A DNA stretch of 64,000 nt from Ustulina deusta (taxonomy: Eukaryota > Ascomycota > Sordariomycetes > Xylariales > Xylariaceae): positions 620,001-684,000 of the forward strand of contig JAJNNX010000012.1 of the NCBI GenBank assembly GCA_023159155.1, read 5' to 3'. Every line of letters begins with the position of its first letter. Position 1 is the first letter of the stretch. Positions 1 to 11,900 of the stretch are shown here, piece after piece. A model generated the notes under the pieces. That model did not search any database. It was not told the origin of the DNA and saw only the letters and a list, made by a program, of their open reading frames with translations. Made by a program: the position numbers and the translations under genes.

Positions 1-601
1 CTTGAATCTTGGCAGTACACCTTAACCTCCTCCCTGTGCCCAGAAGCCGCAAAAATAGTCTCTGCCATCCAGAGGGCAGCGACGTGCTGAATGAGGCTTC
101 GGTTTCCGTGTCCCCTTCGCTTGGCATCATCGGTAGGCGTATCACCAATGGTCCAAGACTCGGGTCCGCCGAGGCCGAAACACACGATGTTCCTAACGCC
201 GACCAGCTTTTTCTGCTTTACAGCATCGGTGAGCCAGGCCCTGAGCTCGATCGCGTCCAGGGACGTTTTCCATTCTACTTTAGCATTCTTGAGGGCCTCA
301 TTAACCGCGTAGCAAGTTGCCATCTCAGCTTTCCTACCCGGTTTCAAGATTAGAGCCAGTGCTGTCATAGATATAGACGAGGGTATAATTCTGAAAGAAT
401 TATCGGGAGACGCACGTACTCACGATCGTGCCTATGAGAAGGGTTCGCCGGGCTTTCTTCCTCCCTATGCACTATGCGGTTGGCCAATTCAATTACCGCC
501 CTCTGTCTAGCAGGGTTGCCTGGTTCCAGCTGTATGAGAGCCTCACGAGCGTTCATTCTCTCAATAGCTGAGGAAGTGCTATTCGCCATCCTGATGTCCA
601 T
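1..601 (-). CDS. SRR1-like domain protein (5' part, runs off left edge)
   Basis: Two exons are visible: 601-424 and 361-1, joined across a 62-nt GT-AG intron (donor gtgagt, acceptor ctatgacag). The splice joins an N-terminal stretch with the helix NAREALIQLEPGNPARQRAV to a segment holding the SRR1 signature: NIVCFGLGGPES, then an Arg/His-rich stretch and QHVAALWMAETIF. SRR1 proteins were named from a plant gene linked to red-light and clock signalling; the biochemical role in fungi is not settled. The start ATG at 601 is the only Met at the head of the open frame. The C-terminal half lies outside the window. Family assignment is fairly sure, function is not. Confidence 0.72.
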
Positions 602-1794
602 CTACTATCGAAGTAAGAGATGCTCAGATGATTATGGGCAAGAATGACCAGGTCGCTAGATGATGAGCCAGAAGAGTATTGCAAAATTTATGGGTGTCTA
701 GGGAGCAGTGTTGTTATCAGAAGAGAACCTCATTCTAGGAATCGTCTTTAGAAACAAGGGATTAGTGAAGAGAAACCCCGTGTATTTATATTCCCGTCGT
801 AACCTTCAAATACAAAAGGGGGCCAAGTAAGTAACCACAGCGTACACTAGATATTAGCCAACAGCAATGATAGCCCTACTGTTGATTAGTCCTCGGATAA
901 CGTACTAAAATAATGTTTGTATCACTCAGAGCAATGAAATGAACTAGACAACAGCCTCCATAGCCCCTCACTAGCCCCTTGCTTCAAGGTATAGGGCAAA
1001 CATTTTGGAATAGTAACTAAGCAGGAAGTTTAGCTTTCTGTATTGTGAACTTTCGGCGGTTTAGAGGACTGCTGTGGTATCCCATGCCATGTTTGCTGTC
1101 TCGGGCTTCAGCCCAGTGACGCACTTGATTCCGGATAACCCACTGCCAGAAAATATATGTGACGGTGACGATACATCCCACACGGTCCAAAATGTATTCC
1201 CCAGTCACATGGCACAGCAATAAATGTACCGGCGAACCCGTCTCCCAGACTTGTCTAGATCCCCCATCCGCAGCGAGGCGGACAGATAACAGGACCATAG
1301 GAATACCGGGAGGGCAAACGGTCAATTCGCATAGAAGCCTAACCAACCCATGCCCCCGCCCTAAATTCCCTCCTGGGAACACCGGCGGCGTGTCTTGAAA
1401 AAAAATTGACACGCTGGGCGCAGAGGCCCGTTGATGTACCGCATGGATTACAGAGCTGCAAGGAATGATCTCGCCTTGTGCTCCACCTTGCCGCGCGGAT
1501 ATGACTCCTGAGAAATGACATATGAAAAAGGAATACAGGGCACAAGGGGAATCTCGATGCTTAAAGAGATCAGAAAGATATTGCGGAGACGACTTTAGGA
1601 ACAAGCATCACAGGTGGCCGCGATAACGAAGGTTGCGAGGGCGTTGTAGTAATAATGGATGGGGTAGAACCCGTATTTCAGTAACCTGACTATCCTTCAT
1701 GCTCCTAAATTCACAAATGTCAGCTTGGGTATCGGACATGTCTGACACGTCTTAGCTTTTACGCTGGGCGAAGTGTAGCCAGCCGGACGGAGGG
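602..1794. other. Intergenic spacer, SRR1-like to Nup37-like
   Basis: About 1.2 kb without a convincing gene. A 195-codon open frame on the minus strand (1017-1604) has no recognisable domain, no intron signals in useful places and an overlapping open frame on the other strand, so it is not called. The left part is AT-richer and probably contains the SRR1-like promoter; the right end is the 3' flank of the Nup37-like gene. Confidence 0.5.
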
Positions 1795-4047
1795 CTACGA
1801 ATCGAACATGACCTTCTTACGGCCTCTCCCTCGACCGTTATCCATAGCGTCTAGCTCACGGTCAATTTCCATTATATCCAGCATCTCAACCTCAACGTCC
1901 CTCTCATTTTCCTCATCCTGTTGTTCGAGGTCCGCAGCGGCATTCAAGTTAGCGGCAAACACAAGTCCACTTGATAGTTTTGACGGCGTTTGAACTGGCG
2001 ACTTTTCTTTGTCTGTTTCCATCATGTCGTCCTCCGTCGGTTCTCCATATCTTCCTATCGACAATGGTCGCGAGACTTTCCTTCGGGGAGCAATCGAAAG
2101 GTTGTAGGCTATGCTGCCAGGCTGTTCCGGTCTCGGGTGGACAATGATGGCGCTGGTATCCCGAAGTCGGTCGCTCAACCTCTTTCGGCGGCTAATCACA
2201 CCTCCAATGCGAGTGCCGACTGCTGCTTCACTTTCTCGTATTATTATGAGTCTGCTTTCACCGCACACCACAACGTCAACAGGCAAACCTTCACTACCAG
2301 GAGCGCTCATACCCCCGGTTTCGGCGAAACGGACGATTGCTCCGACTTGAGTGCAACGCTCGCCCATCAGACCAACTGAGAGGTCAGTCAGGCGAATCAT
2401 GCGTGTGGGCTGTGCTCCGCTAAAAAGATTCACGCCGCCTCCAGCACCTTTACGTATTTGAGCGTCCCAAAACTTGAGGAGTCCAGGTATGGTAAAAACA
2501 TAATCCAAGCTGCCAATCCATAATGTAACATTTTCATCTGCTATTGTGGTAGTACTCGTCGGTAATGGTGTGACAACAACGCCTCCATTTACTGCGGCGA
2601 GACGCTCCGGACCAGATAAGCTTGAAAATGCGTCACGTCTAGAGTGTGGTGTCATTGGAACAAATTCCGACGAACCCCCGGACGCACGTTGTGAAGCAGG
2701 GTTCCGGAGCGGACTCGTACCCTCAACGTAACCGCTGACATTGAACTCAGTAATTGCGTCTCCAACGATGCCAGAGCCGGTCATCCCAAAGTGGGCAGAA
2801 CCTTGCGGGGATACACCATCAATATCCCAGATGCCCCACTGACCGTCCGCGAGTAGCACAAATATCGCACGACCACGAGCAACCCACGAGGCGGCCAGTA
2901 TGGGTGTCCTTGACGTTGACTGCCGGACAAAGGGTGGGTAGAGAGAAATGAGCCAGGAGCCCTGAGAAGGGAAAGGGCCCTCGGATATGTCATCGGGTGG
3001 CATGGATGCCACGTTGTAGTCATAGATGCGTACGGCGTTTGGGGATGCATTGCACAGAAGTTGTGTGGAGTGTGTCGGGTTGAAGGAGATAGATACCAAA
3101 GGCATGGGCAAGTACTCTGTCTGGAACGGCTCGATCTGTCGACCAGGCTTGGTAGTGAATTCGAGAGGCACATCCCATACTCGCAAGGTGCCGGCTGCCT
3201 CTCGGCAGTGGGCCGCGACAACGACACGATGGACCGCTCGGCTCGTTGATCGTGAACGCTCGGAAGATTTGCTCCGAGTAGGTCTTGGTCTGATGAGTGT
3301 CATAGCCAAGCCGTCACAAGGCTTTTGCTGGCCAGCCAGCAGTGTCACCGTCTCCCCCCATTTGCTGTTGCCCGCTTTTCCAGCTAAGAGCGATTCCTCC
3401 AAGTCTTTTCTAGCCTTGCTGATGGGTGACGGGGGAACGAGCGGCAGCGTGACCAGGAATACCTCGCGTGTGGCGCACGAGGCTGCGAAGACGATCTTCT
3501 CCTTGAGTATGTCGGTCCCTTCCCACGAAGCATCCTCGGCATGGCAGGGGGTGAGAGGCAGCGTAGATATATGCAAGACGGCGGTGTCGAACTCCAGGTC
3601 GAGAGTCTGCAAGATCTCAGGGTACATGGATTCATCGTCGAGGGTCTCTTCAAATTGCGGCTGGTCGACAAACGGCCCTGCCGCGGCGGCATCTTCGTCA
3701 TCCGAATCGATGATCATGACGGCATCTTGAGGCGGCCGGCCATTCTGCTGCTTGCCATTGGAGCCCTTTGCAGCAGCGTCTTGCACCGGGGGCTTGAACC
3801 GTCGACCGCCACGCCAGACGAGAGTGACGCCATTCTCGTGGCCGTAGAGGAGGATCGTGGCTCCCTGGGGCGACAACACCGGATAGGCGTGGGCGGTATG
3901 GATGCGACGGGGGAGGTTATATCTATCACAGCAACAGCCATTAGCGTGTGTGTCCGACCAGATGCTGTATCAGAGCGGATGCCAACCATACGTGTACTGG
4001 ATGTTCTGCGCTGTGCGACGGACGCGCGCCGTCGTGGACGGGGCCAT
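1795..4047 (-). CDS. WD40-type nucleoporin, Nup37-like candidate
   Basis: Exon 1 is 4047-3992 and exon 2 is 3922-1795, with a 69-nt intron (donor gtatgg, branch ctaat, acceptor tgatag), giving 727 residues. The spliced N-terminus reads MAPSTTARVRRTAQNIQYTY and continues into RRIHTAHAYPVLSPQG and ILLYGHENGVTLVWRGGR, a blade-like start that fungal Nup37-type proteins share as I recall them. An acidic insert (IDSDDEDAAAAG) follows. Further blades include LRVWDVPLEF, VRIYDYNV and GQWGIWDID. The C-terminus is low-complexity and acidic, ending RGRGRKKVMFDS. If correct, it belongs to the Nup107-160 outer-ring complex of the nuclear pore. The WD40 character is clear; the Nup37 name is from memory of the family and could be wrong. 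Confidence 0.65.
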
Positions 4048-7000
4048 CGTGCAACGAGTGCGGACAGAGAGTCGGTCCGGTGCAGGGCAAAGACGACCTG
4101 GAAAGAAGCAGCGGCCGAACTAGTGCAATCCCCCAATCATGATGCTCGTCCTATGGTCATGGGTCGGTTGGGGCGCGGTCTTCGAATTCGACGTGGAACG
4201 GACGATATTTTGGGCCGATATTTTGTTGTTGTTGCTACTGGAAAATGTCCCACGGGATCCTCAGGCAGCACGGCAGCGCGAAGACCTTTATCCATCCACG
4301 CAAGTGACGCGACAAATCTTAGTCGGAGCTAGGGTGGGGACTTAGTGGGTCTCGCAGCTTCCTGCCTCTCGGTGTCACGTGATCCATTGTCTGTACATGT
4401 ACTAAGTACCTATGGAGGTACTGTGTCCATGGTATGTTTGCAGGGCAACTTCTCCCAACATCAACTCGCTACCTAGGTACCTATGTAAGGAGTTATCATG
4501 GAAAATTAATAAAGCTCAAAATCCATCCCTTCCAGTGTCTCGCCCTCCGCTGCCCGGCTAACTTCTATTGGGCACAACCCGTGAACCAAGGCAAATGCAA
4601 CTTGGCCTATTATTATTTATGACCTATTGATACCTAGCTTACAGGTTCTTAAGCAACAGCATACACCCTGAATAGCTTTGGTTGTCTAAATCGAGTCCAA
4701 CGCGACTGTATTTAACTTCGTAGAATATTGAGAAGACCTGTAGGGAAGGTATGGGGCAAGTGCCTATGTTACCCTTCACAGCGGATGCCTGGCAATCATC
4801 CCCTTCTCTTCCACATCACAACATCCCTAGCCAACTCGCCACAATAACAGACCCCGAAGATGCACTACCTACGGTAGATCAGTTCAGCCCAACTCAATGC
4901 CGCCCGTTCTGAACTCGAGAGATTACGAGGTTTGGACATGTTATTCTGTGCTGTTCTGGGACACTCCTTGGATTGTTGTTCGCTTGGAGCCACTCGAACG
5001 CAGGTAATCGATGTGGAGAGATCTCTCAAGAAAGGGTCTTTGGGAGAGTTTCAGCATGTAGCAAGTTCTGGATACAGCATTCACAATCTCGCGAGTTCAA
5101 ACAGGTTGTGAAGACTGCATAGGTAGAGAATAAGCCGCGTGGTCATGTAAGCGGCTCTCCAGGGTAATCCGGCTCACGTCTTCCTAATCCAACATGATAT
5201 CCTTTCCAACGTTTTAATAGGCCACCGCACACACGAGACGAACAAGTGTAGTCAGCTTCCTCCATAGACGGAACCTCGTTTCCTTCGTCTTACGTCTGAG
5301 CCCGGATGTCCCTAGCTTCATCGACATGACGACCTCGAATATGCGGCGTTCTTTGCCAAGCAGTCCCCGGGCTATCCATAGTCGGGACGAGATTGAGCTA
5401 TGGTCGATTACATGACACAGACGAGCCACAAGTTCAACGCTCTGACTGTTTCGAAGATCCGGTGGTTATGGGTCTCGCCATGCCAGGTATGAAACCGAAA
5501 TATAATACCACGTCCCGACGGGGAATGGGGGCTCCGGAGGGCCCAGTTGTCTCGAGTGTCGAGCTCGCCTCCGCTGAGCGTAAGATCTCGCCCACGGTGC
5601 GTGCGGACAGGTGCCTTCTGCTAGAAGTGGCCAGCAAGAAGATCTTTTCCACGAGGGCTTGGGGAGGGTAGAATAAATGACCGCGGCAATAGTAAACGAA
5701 GACCGGTTTGCCACCTGCGTAGCTAGTCTCGGAGTCGGTAGAACCACAGGTTTCTATCCTCGATGATCTGCTTGTATCTTGAGTTTATCTGTGCAGTTGA
5801 GCTTTGGGTATCAGCCGAAATCTACAAGCTAGCCGTGTTGGTTTGAAACTTACAACTCATTATATAGAAAATTCCCAGGAACCCTTTTTAACCGCAGCCA
5901 TACCAATTCTATTATTAGAAGCTGTCCTGCAAATAACCGTCAACTGTGTCACGGATACCCCCAACTTCATCACTACATCCTACGTTCTTCGCGATATAGG
6001 AATCCTTTAAACTCTCACTTAGTCATAGACCATACCTAAGCTATAGTTCCGTTGCTCAGGATAATTTACCTGCCAAGCCACTCCAATTCGTGTAGTGGGT
6101 TTTACCTGTCGGCGCCTCATGTTCGCATACGGTTCCTGAATCCTCTCGCTTGATTTTCTTGGTAGGGGTCCAGATGGGGATGCCGTTCCCTGTTTCAACA
6201 CCGACGATCACCACGTCATAATCCGGGGATCGAAACCAAAACAGGCACCGAACGCCCGGAGACGAGAGCTGATCCAGCAGCCCATCGTATTCCTGTCGGC
6301 CCGTATGTCATCATATATCCACAGCGTGCTATCGTTTCTCTTTCTATCTGCAACCGTTTTGTGCCTGAGAAGAGGCGAGCTTGGATTTCCTGATTGAAGA
6401 CGGATTTATGGGAACGTAAGATTAAGGTGCCATTAGACACATAGCCTAGGCGTTAGATGGAAGATAGAGTGAGTCACGTAGGATCAACCAGATTAATGTT
6501 GAGAGATGGGTAACCGTTCACCACAGAGCGGTGTTCGCTGACATCGGTTCAATCATGCGCAAGGCTCTACTTGTCAAGGACTATGGGACACTGATAGGGG
6601 TTGATGACATATGTAAAAGTTTGTTCTGGTATTAAATTAAATATCCTGCCACGTTCGGTACAGGCAAGTACAGACTCTAGACAACTCTTAGGGCTAAAAA
6701 CTGAATCAATAAACAATACTATCGAGATGAACGACTTCACCTGGCCGGCTGTGGTATCAAAGTCCATCTATTGGACTAACGCAAATAATATACAGCAAAA
6801 AAAGCCCGTCATGTTGATTGATGCCTAGTCTTCTATTTGGGGAATCCTCGCGACTGAACCAGACCGCAGTTGTTCCTTATAAATTTAGGATCCGTTGCTA
6901 GATTGCGGTATCCTTGCTATTATAACCCTCACATAGACCGCTGATCGCTGCTCGGAGTCGTCTCTATTGAACTTTCTCCAATCCTGTCGGGTCCTAGGCC

Positions 7001-7317
7001 CTCTATTGGATTTGGAGAAAATTCCAAGGTGCATGGGTATAAGGGCGGTTCTCGCCTTCAGGCAAGCAACCAAGAGAAAGGAGTGTACGGGGTTACGAGT
7101 ATAGGCTCGGGGTTTCTGACCAGTGGTCACACCCAACACGTTGCCTAGCGCCTGTTTTGTGCCACCCCTCAACACATATATAACGCCAGGATCATCGACA
7201 TCGACCATCCAATGTCAAGTCAAGAGTAACCACCGTCAAACGCCATTGATGCCCAAGGGAGAAAAAGAATTGTCACAATACGGGAGTTCTTCATCGTCTC
7301 GTCTGAACGGCGGGGAT
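4048..7317. other. Gene-poor spacer with possible coding relics
   Basis: No intact gene is supported. Two patches look partly coding. On the minus strand at about 5434-5790 an open frame of over 100 codons without an ATG includes GKPVFVYYCRGHLFYPPQ and RTVGEILRSAEASSTLE. On the minus strand at about 6080-6310 a stop-free run includes YDVVIVGVETGNGIPIWTPT, with stops upstream in that frame. Neither matches a family I recognise. Open frames at 4434-4622, 6567-6767 and 6885-7208 look random. The 4380-4480 part has TACCTAGGTACC-type motifs. Confidence 0.4.
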
Positions 7318-8298
7318 TTACGCGTTGGTTACCTGTAGGTTGATTAGCGGAGTTGTCAGAGTAAATGCCTCAATCCATACCCTTAGAATGCGTCGAGAAT
7401 AATCCTGGTTATCGGCAATGCTGCCATCACTCATGCGTCGGTTCATGACGGGGTCCATCCGAGAATCTGCGATGGACATGCCGCCACTGCTGCGAGGGGG
7501 CTTCCCTCCAGTTATGAAGGCATTGACAGCGGCATTCCGACGATGCTCTTCCTCCAACTCAGCGTTCCTCCTCTTCCGCAGGTAGAAGAATGCACCACCA
7601 GCGAGTGCTGCGGCGACGATGACACCGACGACGACACCAACAGCAATACCAACAACGTTTGTCTTGGATTCATCGCCTTTCGAAGACGTCTGAGACGCGG
7701 GGGGTGCCGTCTGTGTAGTGGTTGCTAAACGGCACTTAATATCGCATTTACGCGGCAGACTAAGGGAAAACTAACCTGATGTTTGAGACGTGGAAGAGGT
7801 AGAAGTGGGGGCCGAAGTCGTGGATGACGAAGTTGAATCGCCCGAATCGACTTCGGCTACATTCACCTGCACGCCGGTATTGTAGACGGTATAGGCATTC
7901 AGACCACCGCCTAAGTAAGCTGTTAGTGAGAGGAAATGGAATTATAGAAATACAAACTTACAAGCTTGGGGATCGAAGCCAGGACAAGGCTCATTGCATT
8001 TAGAATCATCGAGCAACGTCTTCGAATTGGGCAGTTTCGTGCCGCAATAGCATGCTTTCAAGTAAGTAGCACCAACAGGCTTTCCCTTATCGCGACAGAC
8101 GGGGGCACAGTAGCCCTGAGCATTATAGTTGTCTGTACTGTCCAGCGTCATATCTCCCAAAGACGAATAGCAGCCAGCGACTGTGTCGGTCCCTTGAACG
8201 GCCTGCTGTGCGGGCACTTCGACACCCTTCTTGGTATCTGCGATTGCGAATGGTGCCAGGGCCAGTACGGCCACAGCGGCGATCTGTCGGAATGACAT
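7318..8298 (-). CDS. WSC-domain cell-wall stress sensor (Wsc1-like)
   Basis: Four exons: 8298-7962, 7910-7776, 7724-7381 and 7332-7318, with introns of 51, 51 and 48 nt. The product is 276 residues. A signal peptide (MSFRQIAAVAVLALAPFAIA) leads into one WSC domain at about residues 40-123, whose Cys pattern includes CYSSLGDM, GYCAPVC, ACYCGTKLP, CNEPCPG and ACGGLNAYTVYN. A Ser/Thr-rich stalk (about 133-175), a single membrane span (VVGIAVGVVVGVIVAAALAG) and an RKRRN stop-transfer follow. The cytosolic tail has the conserved SDGSIADNQDYSRRIL and ends VTNA after the last splice. Family knowledge: such sensors span the plasma membrane and signal through Rom2/Rho1 to the cell-wall integrity MAP kinases. 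The last intron is a multiple of three without a stop. A pyrimidine-rich leader lies upstream. Confidence 0.88.
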
Positions 8299-8990
8299 GG
8301 TGTATGAACGAACGACAGAAGACGAAATCGAAGAGTAAATGAGATGGCAAAAGCCGTGTCGGACTTTGAGTAGTCAACAGGTTTAGAGTATTGAGTAGTT
8401 CCCTTAATTTGTGTATGCTTGAATGGGTTCCTTGGCCTCGATGATTCGCAGTCGGTATTACGGGGCGAGAGTCATGGAAGAGAAGGACCAAACCCTTTAA
8501 CCGGCTCAAATTATTCCTTGAAGCGATGGTTGTCTCCTTTCTTTGGCTGGAAAACAAGAGAGCGCGTCGCAGGAAACACAAAGAACAATTAAGACCGAAG
8601 TGAATGGCCTGCTCGAAGGGGTTTGTAGTCCGCCGCTGAGATCGACTTCTCGTTGGTTGAGTGAGGATGGTAGAGTCAAATGGTGGCCGGGATCATGTAG
8701 GCTCCGGTGGTGGAATGGGATGTTACTTGTGTTGTTTGCCGCTGTTTGTCGTCGTGATAGTCGGTCGGTGGCTCGCGGAGGTCTTTGTGTTGCACTGGTA
8801 TTGACTTTGTCGACGACAGACGATGAATGGGCGATGACGAAGGAAGGGTAGCCAAGAGAGTGGAAAGAGTAAAAGTAGACTTTGTCGACAATACGACTGG
8901 GAAAAAGGAATGAACTGCCCTGTATGAGCGAAATAGGGAGGGAGATGAGGGAGTGTTGGGGGGAGGAGATCTAGTACGAGGGTAAAGGAG
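8299..8990 (-). promoter_or_regulatory. Probable long CT-rich 5' leader/promoter of the WSC gene
   Basis: Read on the minus strand, the 700 bases upstream of the WSC start are strongly pyrimidine-rich (for example clusters of TCTC, CCTTC and CTTTCC at about 8830-8990). Long CT-rich leaders are common before the start codons of highly expressed filamentous-fungal genes. Open frames here (8123-8581, 8676-9185) are low-complexity Ser/Pro/Thr translations and are not called as genes. The transcription start is not determined. Confidence 0.35.
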
Positions 8991-11900
8991 CGTGTGTGTG
9001 GTGGGAATGAGAATGGGGGCTGTTCTCGGAGGCGGCTGGGCTGGAAAGGGGAGATCACGGCTTGCACAGGCCTTCTCACAGTGTGGGCACGTTGTGAGTT
9101 GGACTAGATTGGCAAGCGGCGAGCCAATACTAGGGGAGGAAAAAGAGATTAATAGTGGGACGAACCGCTGTGCGATCTGTTGCACACTACCTAGGTACTA
9201 AGATAGTGAATGTGCTACAGTGCTGTACACAGTGTTGATAGGACAAGAGGAGACAGACCCGCTTGGGTACCAGGGTGCTAGTGGGGGATGCCGGGGTGAT
9301 GGGATGGCGTGTGTTACCCTACCGAGGGGAATGATTAAAAAGGAGATCGGTACCTCGAACACCGCACCTTGCCAATTGTCTAGTTTGATTTTTTACTACC
9401 TAGGTAGTTTCTTCTTACCTATACTAGTACTAGGTAGGTAGCTTTTACCTTTTTTGCTTTTAAGAATAAATCATTAGATCAAGTATGTAATACACTATGT
9501 GCTCATGCTTTTTTCTATACAACATACAGTAGGTCTTTTTATATATATATCTTTTAGGACTACTTAGAACGGGTTAATCTTTGAGTTTATTCATGGTGTA
9601 GATTAGGTGCCTATACCTACTACCCCCTCCGACTCCAATCCAGTGCATATTACCTGCTGTCTAAACACTCCAGTAGTAGGTAGTGTAGATAGTAGCCTGT
9701 ACTCCAGCTCTATTATGTGTTTTATCCACCCTTGAATCCACACACACAAACACAAAATACTCCACACCTGGTACCTGTGCCTTGGTTCAACCCGAGCTCT
9801 ATCCAATTAGGAGAGCAGCATACATGACAGAGCCAATTAGTGTGGACAATGGTCGCCGTCAGGAGTATACACAGACCTACTTTCTTGAACCTAACAGTTA
9901 ATACATGTACTTACTACTATCAATGCAGATCATCATTCAAGCTGCATTAAATCCTTATACACTACAAGTTTAGAACTAATGCTATCTGCGTGCAATGTAC
10001 TGCAGCGCTGAGTACTTAGGGATCTGGCAATTGTTCTAGTGTATATCAAGTGCCTACCTACATGTAGGTAGGCAAGTACCAAAAGTATCATACCTATTTT
10101 TGGGCAGCACCAAAAACTTGTTGAACAACAACCAAGTTAGGTGGCACAGCCTTGTATCTCAAGATGCAAACATGTGTCCGAGCTCCTACCTACGAGCCTA
10201 CTATTGTCCGGATCCTTCGGTCGTCAGTTAGATACGCATTCATAGAGACGTGGGAATCCTCCATATGTAGTATACCTTCCGTGAGTGCCGAGGCTTAAAG
10301 CCATCTATCTATGATGTGTATGCCTCGATACGATTTTGCTATATATACGACTACATAGTATTGTCTGTTATTGCAAGGTGGTTGTACAACGCTTCGGAGT
10401 GCGACCAACAGGCGACCAAATCCGAAACACTCGTCCTGCATCTATCCACGGTATCCAGAAGAAAAACAAGAAGCCAAGCTCTGCGTCAACATGATTTTAT
10501 CTTTTTTTTTCTTTGATTGGCACATAATACCTTGGTAGGTATCAAGACTGTCAATCTCGCGAGTATGTGTTTGCCTATCCCTTGATTTCTACTCGATTTA
10601 CCTCCTACATGATTGCCATTCAGTATTCATCAATTGGCCGATCATATCCAACCGGGCGGACTCTGTTACCTCTCGACCCAGACCTGTTTCAACTAGGTAC
10701 ACCGCCTTCATACTTCATACCTACAGCTTGACGAGCTACATATATCTAACCTAAATACATTGGTGCTATTGGTGGTAGTGTACAGTAACAACCAACTCTT
10801 ACACTGCGACCGTGGCCATCATTTTCTTGGACGTCCCATGTCGAAGCGTGGCTTACGAAAACAGACTAGGGTAATCTGTTCCTGCGCGGCTCGAGTTCCT
10901 ACGCGGCTCGAGTGGCTGCTGACATGCAGCGGAGGGATGAATTGGCAGCAGGGGAAATTTTTATTAGGATAAAATACCGACGCTGCTATCCAGCTACAGT
11001 AGGCATTAAGGTTGCCTTTCTTCGTATCTCGCTGGGGAGGTGGTGTATAGATACGAGCAATCCGGCTGCAGGTATGACTTGCTAGGGCTCGAAGCCGAGA
11101 TTATTAGCAGCACAGCCACCAACATCCCCTTTTTCGTACTTATACACTACCATAAACCCCTGAGCAATTGGCCTGTAGCGTACACTACAACACCAGGTAT
11201 TGGTAATCGGCTTATGCCGTCTCGGTCAGTCAGAATTGGGTTGAACTTCGAACAGGATCTTGCATTCGGATAAACTGGGCTGTTGTACCAATAGCTTCAT
11301 GACGCGCGTTAAGAGAAGTACGCCAGACGACGTTACTAATTGCAGATCTGCAATTCAATAGTGTATCCAAACACTGCATTCTGGTACATGATATGGTACT
11401 CGGAGCATCACCAGGCAGCATGTAGTAGGCATCTCAATCAGTCGATGACTCGAAACAAGCTACCGGCCAGGCCTACTTATACAATACACATACCATACTG
11501 CGTACAACAGGGAGTTGTCTCTGGCTTGAAACGCCGTTACCTGCCTTATTCAATGCATGTTACCTAGTCCGCTGGGAAAGCCCGGGAAGCTCGGGTCTAA
11601 GACCCCGGTAGGCGGCGGCACGTTTTCGGAATGGGCGCCATCGCCATCGCAGTATAGTGTACACTACACTACTAGTGCAGTGTGTGCTAGGTACATTGTG
11701 TAGTGTGCAGTGGACATTGTAGAGAAGGTACCTACCGACTTATGGTACTCCCTACATTGCATACCTAGGTAAGTAAGTACCTACTTAACCTGCTGTTTTG
11801 ACGCTGGCATGCAAAGATGATAAAACAGTAAGTACCTAGTAGTAGATATTGCCCAAACCGCTTTTCATGCTAGGTAGGTAGTTCCAGCTACCTACACAGG

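Noticed and set aside
1017..1604. 195-codon minus-strand open frame
   Set aside because: No domain, no credible composition, and equally open frames on the other strand; GC-rich chance frame.
8676..9185. 169-codon minus-strand open frame upstream of the WSC gene
   Set aside because: Translation of a CT-rich leader; low-complexity Ser/Pro/Thr, no family.
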